Under the pieces are notes generated by a model. The model did no database searches. It had not been told where the DNA came from and saw only the letters and a list, made by a program, of their open reading frames with translations. Both the position numbers and the translations under genes were made by a program. Of a stretch of DNA of 64,000 bases, positions 55,403-64,000 are shown in pieces. Positions within the stretch are counted from its first letter, which is position 1, and each line of letters opens with the position of its first letter. The DNA comes from Sclerotiophoma versabilis. Lineage: Eukaryota > Ascomycota > Dothideomycetes > Pleosporales > Didymellaceae. The DNA lies in assembly GCA_012274445.1 (NCBI GenBank), contig JAAROD010000094.1, forward strand, positions 868,001 to 932,000, written 5' to 3'.

Positions 55403-56078
55403 GTTTGCTATTCAGGCTTGTATACTGCGAGTTGCCGCTCGCTTTTCACTCCACGAACCGCTCTTATACTAATCGTAAGACCTGGTGTTGAACTCATACC
55501 GAGGCTTACAAATGTGGTGAGGTGCCCGATCACGACATCGTCTTAGGTGGGGTTCTGTCAACGACCATTGGTCTCAACATCCGCTACCTCCAGCATATCG
55601 CAGCAACGTCAGTTGCACTCCACAATGTGCACATTGTAGGCATGTGGCATACTAACTTCCAATCGGTCCAGCTATCAAGCTTATTATAAGTGGTATTACT
55701 AATAACATCCCTATAATCTCACTTTTCGGTATCGGGCATGCCTTTGGACGGCTACGTAATCAACACCATGAGATGTTTCAAGTCAGACTTTCGTACGGTG
55801 GTTCGATCTTTTAGGGGTCGCCATCTCTGCACTCAAATGTGATCCCTGAAGACAGTCACAGAAACAGGATCGCCGTACAAATTTTAATAGAATAGCCTGA
55901 AGAAGACATTGTTAGCTGCCATGGAAGATGAAAGACAGAAGAGAATTCGATGGCTCTGACTGTGCGGCGAAAGAAACAACACGGTCTTAAGGACGAAAAG
56001 TCAGCCGTACGCCTGCGCTGGTGCACAATAAAAGAGAAGAAACGCTGCGAAACTCGATACCACAATCTAAATCGTCGA
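55403..56078. other. Intergenic region
   Basis: No supported gene. A short RIP-like AT-rich patch (GCTTATTATAAGTGGTATTACT) lies near 55679-55700. Confidence 0.45.
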
Positions 56079-57734
56079 CTACCAAACTCCTTCAGACTTC
56101 CACCCAGAGGCGCCAGCTGCTGCACCTCCACCGGAACCACCATCACGAGGCCCACCAGAACCATGTCCACCCGGTCCGCCATGACTACCTCGACCGCCAT
56201 TGCCGTAACGGCGTGCGCGTTCACGCTGCTCGGACATAGTAGTCACCTTCTTGGCAGCCGAGGGGGCCTGGGCTGGAGCCGCAGAAGGTGGAGCAGAAGT
56301 AAGTCCAGTCGAAACTGCAGGCAGATGAGGGTAAGGTCCACCCTGACCACTCCCGTACGGTGCTGGAAGAGCGGCACTCGGTGCAGTCATCGACATGCCG
56401 CTGGACGCAGACGCTGTCATGACCCTGTTGCTGTCGGAGGGTGGCGAAAGACCACTGAGAGCTGACTGCAGGTTCTTCACGACTGCTGGCGGTTCCCGTA
56501 GATGTTCGTGGTGTGAAGCAAGGTTGAAGCCCACCAGAACATCCTTCAACCTCTCCAGCGGCCACCTGACCTTTCGTGGCCACGTCGACCATGGGTGGGC
56601 GTCCGCGCCTGGGCCCGCCGCGACCTCCGCGGTGAATGGCCTGTTCTTTGCAGACGCGTCTCGGTAACGACGCGCCCAGGCCTTGAACCTAGCTACATGC
56701 GGGCAGTAGGTCTCGATGTGGCTGGTGGTGTCCTCATCTCGGTCAGTGCTGTTGTCGAACCGGCCACAGGCCGCACACTTGACCGCTGCTGCGCAGTTTT
56801 CGTTGGAGTGGTCTCGTCCACCGCAGCGAATGCAGCACTCCACGGTACCATAAGGCGCAGAAGAAGCATTCTTGCTTCGCGCTTCAACCCGATCGGCGAC
56901 AGCTTGCATCGAGGGGTTGCTCGCCTGTCGCAGAGCATCAGGGAGGATCATGTGGATGGCGCACATCATCGTCCTCGCAGCGTCGTTGCACGCGGTGTGG
57001 TCATCTAGATGTCGAAACCCTAACTTCTCAATCATCACCCGCAGACCGATTTCGTTCGTCAGCATGCCAGGCCGAGGGACCCAGAGCCCGACCTCACGCG
57101 CCAAAGCTTGGGTGTCAACTTTAGCCACGACCGTGAGGTTGTCCTCGATATTATACTCCAGCCCCTTTTTGTTCGCATTCTCCGTGTCATGCCTGAGAGC
57201 ATGACCGACTAAGATAATCGGGCACTTACAGCCGTCGAGCTCTGGATTATCTGTCTCAATCTCCTGATTGAACAGGTGGTCAAGAACAACGCGTAGCTCA
57301 GCAAAGGTAGTAAAGCGCGTCCATCCGAAACGGTTCCCAAGCGGCCCTTTCGAATCCACTCGATTGGACTTCAAATGCGCGTGCTCGACAATCCGGAAAT
57401 GCAGAAACTTGAGCGCTTCCTGCAGCTTCCACCCATGCGGTCCAGGAGCACCAACATCCCTTGCAGACCCGCGCGAGATATAATTCAATCCCAACTCTGT
57501 CATCTGATCCGTGTTCATAGTGTGCGACTCCGTGTCCACACAGATAGTGACGGTGTGTTCGACCAGCGGACGCGCAATCTCAGGTGTCGCGAGCAGCATG
57601 GGTTTGTAGTACCCCAGCGCTTCCGACAGAACCGTCTTGGGCGAGAGTGCCTTGTAGAAGTTCGCCAGCGCTTTTAATCGCTCCTCTGGCGTGGGCGGTG
57701 ATGGCTTGGCGTTGAATATCGCGGCCCAGGACAT
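56079..57734 (-). CDS. Gfd2/YDR514C-like RNase H-fold protein with zinc knuckles and RGG-like tail
   Basis: Single exon of 551 aa from ATG 57734. Residues 50-270 form a DEDD-type RNase H-like domain of the fungal Gfd2/YDR514C family: EHTVTICVDTESHTMN (DxE), ELGLNYISRG, CPIILVGHALRHDTENANKK, KVDTQALAREVGLW and KLGFRHLDDHTACNDAARTM (H..N..D). The DxE pair and the late Asp are kept, so activity is possible, though Gfd2-type proteins are better known as mRNA-export-linked factors. Next come cysteine motifs VECCIRCGGRDHSNENC and KCAACGRFD, which look like zinc knuckles, then a low-complexity Pro/Ser stretch and a GGRGSHGGPGGHGSGGPRD glycine-rich tail typical of RNA binding. Nucleic-acid role is inferred. 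Confidence 0.85.
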   Translation of the reverse strand: MSWAAIFNAKPSPPTPEERLKALANFYKALSPKTVLSEALGYYKPMLLATPEIARPLVEHTVTICVDTESHTMNTDQMTELGLNYISRGSARDVGAPGPHGWKLQEALKFLHFRIVEHAHLKSNRVDSKGPLGNRFGWTRFTTFAELRVVLDHLFNQEIETDNPELDGCKCPIILVGHALRHDTENANKKGLEYNIEDNLTVVAKVDTQALAREVGLWVPRPGMLTNEIGLRVMIEKLGFRHLDDHTACNDAARTMMCAIHMILPDALRQASNPSMQAVADRVEARSKNASSAPYGTVECCIRCGGRDHSNENCAAAVKCAACGRFDNSTDRDEDTTSHIETYCPHVARFKAWARRYRDASAKNRPFTAEVAAGPGADAHPWSTWPRKVRWPLERLKDVLVGFNLASHHEHLREPPAVVKNLQSALSGLSPPSDSNRVMTASASSGMSMTAPSAALPAPYGSGQGGPYPHLPAVSTGLTSAPPSAAPAQAPSAAKKVTTMSEQRERARRYGNGGRGSHGGPGGHGSGGPRDGGSGGGAAAGASGWKSEGVW

Positions 57735-59608
57735 GGCGGTGGATGTCGTCCACTGGGGAGTCGTCAGTCAGTCAGCCACTCTTATGAGCTACACAGCGCT
57801 ACCCCTACCGCCGCGTACTCAACAGACAAGAAATGCAAAGACAAAACAAGAATGAATTGCAAAACTAGTCGCTATTCGCATACTCTGCGTCGTTAATCGG
57901 TTCCACACCCAGCGTATCGTATCGAAATACTTACCTGATGAAAACGGGGGAAACTAACTGTAATATAGAGCCGCTTGTGAATTGCTCCAGCGGGAAATAG
58001 GATTGAGTCGGCCTTGTGGTGTACACTCCTCTACTGCGTACTCCTTACCTGTACGGGACAGACAGGGATGAAGCAGCACTCACTGTGCTGTGATGTCTTC
58101 GCGAGTTGAGAGATTTAGGTCATAAGAAAGCAGTTGGCGACGATGAAAGTAACCATGATCCAGCGGTAGAAGCAGTTGGTGGGCGATGGAAGTGACAGCC
58201 AAAAAGATTCATACACACACGACCGAAAGCACAGGACACAACACGACACGAGGCTGTGGTGAAAGTAAGTCTGTTCAAATCACAGGCAAACAGTGCAGCA
58301 GTGCCTGGCACGAGCAAGCGGGCAAACAGCACCAATGCATCCATGCTGGGGATGCTTTCACTCGCCTTCTGGGTGCTTGCTGTGCTATGATACTGTTTAC
58401 ACTGACGGATGGAGATGGTGGGGAGATGCGGAGAGATGGATGGTTCCGCTTTTATATCACTGGGTCTTGCAGTGGAGTGCAGTTGAGCGAGGAGAACGTG
58501 ATGATGGTTGAGCATATACAGTACCGGTTAGGGGAGTTTGTCGTCTGGTCCGGCAGGTGCCATGCATCAGCAGATGTATACTGTCAAGCTGAGTTCACCG
58601 TTGCCTCTTGAGCCGTCATGTCTAGTCCCCCAATCAAGCAGATCATGTGAAAGCACCGCTTGCTAAGCATTGAGATTGGCTCACGTCGCTGGCCACACCA
58701 TATCACCGTGTTGAGCATACACGTGTTGGGAGACGTTGGAGCGAGTCGTGAATTACCGCTAATCTTGTTCTCTCTTCTTCTTCTTTCTCCAGCAATTCAA
58801 GAATTATTACTGATGATAGCGACTACTATACAGCATTGCAGTGCTACGTAGAAAGGGGAAGGAACGCATTTTAATAGTAGTAGCTTATAGAGTAGTTAGA
58901 TAGGTAACTGTAGTATTACAGTAGAAATGTAGTGACATCGTAGTAATAGTACCTAAGTAATAGATCCTAATATAGTACTCAACTACTCAGCCTAAAAATG
59001 TATGGTTTAACTAGATAGTAATACTAGAAACTAGATAATTTATATACCTAAGTATACTATAATATAGTGCATACCTGTTAGGAATCAGCTCCGACCCACT
59101 GGGACAACACAACTAAAAGGTATAGAGTGTTCACTCCTATGTATAAACACGCCGGAACAGTACTTATATCGTCATCTCAACTCTGTTGGGGCCTGCAACG
59201 CAGCCAGGGTCTGACAGCAGCTACTTAAAAAGGGGCTAACCACATTAAAAAGATCTAGTCGTTCACGCTTTGAATTTATCCAATTGGAGCGTAGGCAGCA
59301 CATTGCTCAGTCTCCGTGGTTCGTAGGCCACAACACTGCATACAAAGCTTTCGCAACTGCTCAAAAGGTGATGAACTACAACGGACTCGTCTAGCACCGC
59401 AAAGATACATCAGCATTGCTCAGCATTACCTCTGAGCGACATCAAACGCCATCACCAAGCACCAGCACAATTTGGGAGACGCAGAACTATCACTTTGTGC
59501 AACGCAGTGTGTCCGGCTCTACTATATCTCACAGAGAAAACGTGTCGCTACTGGTGTGCTTTCTCCATCTATCCATTCGACTCGTCGTTTCACTTCACAG
59601 CTCGCATC
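57735..59608. other. Gene-free stretch of about 1.9 kb, AT-rich in its right half
   Basis: 57735-58850 has no supported gene; the plus-strand frame at 58186-58611 has no motif. 58860-59250 is AT-rich with many TAGTA/TAGATA stretches, like a RIP-decayed repeat, but I can read no transposase from it. Confidence 0.5.
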
Positions 59609-59850
59609 ATGTCAGAACTTAAACGCAGCAAAATGGTCCACACCGTCATCGAGTCCGCGATTTTCTACTGGCGCACTTCCGTCGTCCTAGTCACAACCTG
59701 CAATACAGACGGGACGACAAACATCGGACCCATCTCGTCAGCCTTCTGGCTCGGCAATCGACCAACTCGCAGACGACGCTCAATCTGCTGCATGAGAACA
59801 GAGTCGATCTGAAAGTTTGGCGGCCGATGATTATAAGTTTTCTTTCAGTA
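59609..59850 (+). pseudogene. Flavin-reductase-like (FMN split-barrel) gene with large internal deletion
   Basis: From ATG 59609 the frame reads SKMVHTVIESAIFYWRTSVV, LVTTCNTDGTTNIGPISSAF and WLGN, the N-terminus of the flavin reductase-like domain (FYWGTPV... PMSSAWWLG). The frame then shifts and gives SQTTLNLLHENRVDLKVWRP with MIISF, which joins the SQTTxNLL block straight to the C-terminal WRPLIMSF block. The roughly 130 residues normally between them are absent, so this copy cannot fold. The family supplies reduced FMN or acts as FMN-binding oxidoreductase. Upstream sequence (pyrimidine-rich leader) is gene-like. Confidence 0.65.
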
Positions 59851-60946
59851 TTTGTACAGCTTAAGGAATGGGCCGAAGGAGAAATCGACGTTGGCGAATA
59901 TTCAGGAAGAGATTGTACAGGCTGCCGGAGGCATAAGAATGACAAACTTCAGGTGTGCACACACTATTCATTTGCAATTTCCCCCTCTTCTTCCCAAGAC
60001 CTCTCCCTCTCAATAGTAGTGAAAAAAAAACCCCCCTAAGACATGAATGAATTCGTGCAGGTGTATCTTGTTGTATTTGGAAGTTTTCACCGCTATTAAA
60101 AGCCTACCTAATCTCCCAAAGAGAAATGGCATTAGCATTAGTGTAGCGATAGTGGATGGATGCAGAATAGAATACGACGAAGCAGAATAGAATACAACAG
60201 AATAGGATAGTATTGTCTTGTAGTGTAAGACGGAACGTTATCATGAATAGCGCTAACTTCATCCCGTCTGATGGAAGACAAGCAGATTCACAATTATCTA
60301 TACCTAGCATAGCATAGCATATCATAGCATGTTATAGCATATCATAATATAGCAGCAGTACACTGCAAGTAGAATATGCTTACAACTCGCTCGGGGGGGT
60401 TTTTTTTTTTTAGCTGTAGTGCAGTGTAGTATATACATACAATACTACTCTTATATAGCTCAACTTCTGCTCTATTGCTTTATTTAAATAGTTGCTTCTA
60501 CCTCTCTATTATAAATTTGTCTTATACTACGTTGGGTTGACTGCAAATTACGCTTTCTACAAGTCTCTTCCTTGCGCTGAAAAAAAATTAATATGTATAT
60601 ATATATGAAAACGACAATCAAAAATCAGTACTACAGCAAAATAGACTCCTAATTGCTGTGGAGTTAGTATCGTACTTGCTACCGTAGTACTTTGCTTCAG
60701 TCACTGCGTACAATATCGAGTGTTGGAAATGCTGCGTTGTAGACCCAACGCTATATTTTCATAAAGAGTAAGAGCAACTACACTCGCTGTGGATACACAA
60801 ATTACAAAAGCAGGTTATTAATAACAACGCAAAGACTTGCGGTTAAAATGCTGTATTCGTTGTATTTGTTCTAGTTGTATCATCTCGTATACTCTACAAG
60901 CCCTATAAGCATGGGCAAACCCGCTCTACTGTTCTAAATTCAGCAC
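59851..60946. other. AT-rich, repeat-rich intergenic stretch
   Basis: It contains direct repeats (GCAGAATAGAATAC at 60162 and 60182), an ATAGC array, G7T12 near 60393-60411 and a TATATATATA tract near 60596. No gene. Confidence 0.55.
60305..60356 (+). repeat. Degenerate ATAGC-type short tandem array
   Basis: AGCAT and ATAGC/ATATC pentamers and hexamers run in tandem over about 50 bases. Confidence 0.75.
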
Positions 60947-63900
60947 TCACTTCCGCGGCAGCTCCCAGAAGACGCGCTTGAAGATCTTCTTACTGTTGAA
61001 CAGGTTCACCAACCTCAGCCGCTCGTTGTCCAAATGCGCACTGTCACTTGCCTGGCCGCAGGGTAGGTGGGCTGCAGGGGCGCCGAATTCCTTCTCAAGA
61101 AAGCGGATGGATGGGATGCTGCCGCCTTCTCTGATGAAAAGGGGCTTCAGCTTGGCCGGCGCCCGAGTCTCGTCATGTGCGGTCGTCGGGCGTGAGGTTG
61201 GCAGGTCCGGGTCTGAGCCGTTGGCGAGCGTGTTGGAGGTAGCTGGCGATAGCTTTGTAGGGCTGAGCGGGGAGGTTTGTTGAGTGAGGATGTTTGCGGT
61301 GGACGGGCGGCGGGTGCTTAGTGTCGGTCCCCAGACGTCTGTGATGGCGCGCTCGAGGGTCTGGAAGATCTCGTTCGTGTAGTCGCCTAGCCAGGGCTCG
61401 GCTTGGTGGTCGATGGTGACAGACAGCTTGTTCTTGCTGTCCAGGCCGTCGAACTCGTCGGCGAGAAAGGATTGGAGTGCTGCTGCTACGTCGGAAGCTT
61501 CCTGGTTCGGTACGAGACGGATGGAGAGTGCTGCTTTGGCTAGGCGCGGGATGATGGTGGAGTTTTCAGGACCGGAAGTCTGGAAACGATGGATTGTCAG
61601 AGAAGCTTCCCGCCATCTGCGCATGAGTGACTGTGCGAGCTCATCCGGATCGCCAAGGTCGGGGTTGTTGCGGAGGAGCGTCTGTGTAATCTCAGTATAC
61701 AGCTCCTTCTCGCCCTCCGCAAGAGGTAGGACGGGGTCGTAGAAGCCAGGGATCTGGACCTTGCCATGTCGACCAGTCAGCTTGGACAGCAACATGACAA
61801 GATCTTTTAGCGGCTCGTCGAGTAGCGCACTGCCGTCGACACCACTGTGCAGATCTGGGTGTTCGCTCTCGACCTGGACGGTGGCGTGAATAACACCACG
61901 CAGGCCATATGTAATGCAGGGGACGTGATCGTCGAGCCAGTAGCTGTTGGCCAACAAGATCCAATCCACGTCGCCAATCAGATCTTTCTTCGCCTGCACG
62001 GCCTTCTCGAACCCGCGGGAGCCGCTTTCTTCCTCTCCTTCGATCAGGAAGATGATGTCAGCATCGAGGCTTTGTTCGTTCGCCAGCTCGTGTGCGGCGT
62101 ATATGGCGGCCATGATGGGCCCCTTGTTGTCAGAGACGCCTCGGCCGTACAGGTAGCCGCCCTCGCCGGTGAGGGCGAACGGGTCGTGTTTCCACTTGCC
62201 GTGTTCGTTCTCCGCGGGGATGACATCGTAGTGGCCGTAGAAGAGGATCTTCTTGCGCGATGCTGCAGTTGCAGGGTTGCCTCTGAACTTTGCGAAAACA
62301 ATGGGATTGTATGGCTCGCTGGTGTTGATCATCTCAGTGACGGCACCGAAGTTCTGGAACACGGAGCGCAGGTAAGATGCGCCTCGGCGGCAGTCTGCGC
62401 GGTACTTGGGTAGCGATGACACAGTCCGGAAGTTGACGAACTGGCTGAGCGATTCTACCATGAGGTCTGGCCTGTGTTAGCTCTGCCATTGAGGATATCA
62501 AGTATGTGTGCGCACCGTTGTTGCTTCTTCTCGTTCCGGCTGCGGGCTCTGTGCAATCTCGCACTTGCCAGATGACGATGGTGTTGTCATTACCACCAGT
62601 CACGAGCGTTGGCTTGTCATCGTATGTTGTGTATGCAGATGCAAGAATGAGACCGTTGTGGGCGTTGAAGGTCGATGTGGTCTCGTAGTGCTCGTTGAAT
62701 TTCTGGTCTCGTCAGCAGCCATGTCGTGGGGGGAGGTTGCAGGACGTACATGCACCACGCCTGACTTGCCTCCAGCAAACAACACGCCAGCGCCTAGTGT
62801 CAGGGTGTGAACGTCTCCAGTATGCGCCTTCAGACTCCTGACCAGCTGGCGCGTCTCCAGATCCCAGACATTGACCTCGCCGTCAAAGCGTCCACTGTAG
62901 AGGAAGGAGCGCTCACGGGCCAGGGACAGGATGGACTCGCCCTCCTCCCGGCCGTCCTCGAGCGCACAGATGGTGGAGATGTGACCGCCTCGTGCTGGGT
63001 CTATCCGCCACAGCAGTATGCGGCCATCGCCCCCTCCCGAGACCAGCACTTCTTCTGACGGTGCCTCTGGCAAGATGCGCTTGCCGAGTAGCATGCAGTG
63101 CACGTAGCCGAAGTGGGCAAACTGGTGGATGTCCTGGCTGTCAATCTGCAGCTCCTGCCCGCCGACAGCATCCCGCGGCTTCGTGTCTGCGCCGAAGGGC
63201 TTGGGCGTCTGGGCGCCGCCGGGACCGAGCGAGTCGAAGAAGCGGTTCTTGCGCTGGGAGGGGTGCGAGGCGAGTGCGGGGCGCGGGCGCGTGTCCTTCT
63301 CCTTCAGGTCGTACCACTGTATGCTCGTGTTCTGGGCGCCGAGGTAGACGGTGCGGTGGAGGGACGAGTAGGCGACGCAGAAGATGTCGCCGACGTCGTA
63401 GGGCGACCAGAGGGCGTAGAGATGGCGGAAGCCGGAGGTGCACCAGACCTGGCAGGTGAGCAGGAGAGCAAGTTGGAGCGCGCGGGGGCCTCATACATTG
63501 ACGATGGGGTCTGTGGCACTCGAGAAGAGCAGCTGCTGGTCCTGCGACAGGCACAGGCCGAGGACGCTGCCCTTGTGCGCCTGGATCACGCGCCGGCGCT
63601 CGTACGTGTCGAGGCTGTAGACCTGGCCGCGGTCAGTAGCCGGGGGCGGGGCGGGGGCGGGGGCGGGGGCGGGCTGGACCTACCAGTATCTCGCCTCCCT
63701 GCGTGCCGGCGAAGATGTACTGCGACGACACAGCCAGGGCGAGGATCGACTTGTCGTGCTTCATGCGATGCGACAGCGCCGGGGTGCGGCTGTCTCGCGG
63801 CACGCCCTCGCCAATGCCACGGCCGTTGCTGCTCGACGTGCTCCTCTCATGGCTGGGCGGTCCTGTCATGGGCATCGTCAGCCAGCCCTCGCCCAGATGT

Positions 63901-64000
63901 GGTGGTGGTGGTGCATTTTGGAAGTCGCCGTGGGACTCGTGCAGACCAGCGCTGCGATGACGGAGGTCCCCAGGGTCCAGCCGCATGTCCACCCCCACCG
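60947..64000 (-). CDS. dug2: DUG2, WD40 plus M20 peptidase component of the glutathione-degrading complex (5' end outside window)
   Basis: Model: complement(join(60947..62466,62516..62702,62750..63448,63497..63622,63684..>64000)), about 948 visible aa, with four introns of 48-61 bases, all in phase. The N-terminal half holds WD40 blades (LALAVSSQYIFAGTQGGEIL, DGRILLWRIDPARG, GRFDGEVNVWDLETRQLVRS and TGGNDNTIVIWQV). The C-terminal half is an M20 metallopeptidase: ILFYGHYDVIPAENEH (HxD), YLYGRGVSDNKGPIMAA (Asp), FLIEGEEESGSRG (Glu-Glu), HPDLHSGVDGSALLDE (dimerisation), and SDSAHLDNERLRL (late His). This domain pair is unique to Dug2, which with Dug3 (and Dug1) cleaves the gamma-glutamyl bond of glutathione in the cytosol. 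An in-frame ATG at 63986 may or may not be the true start. An insert of ~70 residues (Ser/Pro-rich) sits in the peptidase near 61200-61330. Confidence 0.94.

Noticed and set aside
58186..58611. 141-residue plus-strand frame
   Set aside because: No motif and no ATG in notable context; opposite strand equally open.
58860..59250. Possible second RIP-mutated transposon
   Set aside because: AT-rich with many TAGTA words, but no transposase or terminal repeat could be read.
1..64000. CRISPR arrays, bacterial operons, phage or rRNA genes
   Set aside because: None seen; the spliceosomal introns and families are fungal nuclear, and the tandem repeats found are micro- or minisatellites without spacers.

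Overview
The window is nuclear DNA of a filamentous ascomycete, most likely a dothideomycete such as a member of the Pleosporales (inference). It is not bacterial: nearly every gene is interrupted by GT-AG introns of about 46-64 bases (one of 117), many with CTAAC/CTGAC-type branch points 8-20 bases before the acceptor. The protein families are typical of these fungi: a Zn2Cys6 regulator, HET and NACHT relics, a fungal rhodopsin-type membrane protein, a berberine-bridge-type oxidase, an Ayg1-type hydrolase and a Fot1/pogo transposon with RIP-like decay. I assembled exon models by hand, choosing junctions that keep frame and restore family motifs. They are predictions without transcript support.

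Layout. 1-11 kb is a dense housekeeping-like block: the 3' end of an ataxin-10 homologue, the PP2A activator RRD1, two large low-complexity proteins (one nuclear-looking, one tail-anchored), a small coiled-coil protein and a zinc-free MDR oxidoreductase. 11-38 kb is a looser, accessory-looking compartment. Intact genes there are an ankyrin-like protein, an SDR, a SIS-domain protein, a GNAT acetyltransferase, a four-exon glyoxalase-like protein, a J-domain protein and a secreted FAD oxidase. They alternate with 1-2 kb gene-free stretches and with broken genes: a HET relic, a NACHT/ankyrin relic split by a decayed Fot1/pogo element, a helical-protein relic, a rhodopsin-type gene broken by an 11-base duplication, and two LPxELR-type relics.

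38-50 kb holds a secreted FAD amine oxidase divergent from a Zn2Cys6 regulator, an FMN split-barrel protein, and a divergent pair made of a helical-domain pseudokinase and a catalytically complete protein kinase. 50-58 kb holds an Ayg1-like hydrolase, a membrane-anchored alpha/beta hydrolase, an FMN-dependent monooxygenase and a Gfd2-like RNase H-fold protein. After an AT-rich stretch with a deleted flavin-reductase-like pseudogene, the window ends inside DUG2, a WD40 plus M20 peptidase protein of glutathione degradation.

Most intact genes look independent. The best candidates for working together are the pseudokinase/kinase pair (45.2-49.4 kb), whose layout recalls necroptosis-type signalling, and the amine oxidase/regulator pair (38.4-43.3 kb). 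The relic belt at 16-20 kb looks like a decayed NLR/HET non-self-recognition locus that a transposon entered and RIP then mutated.
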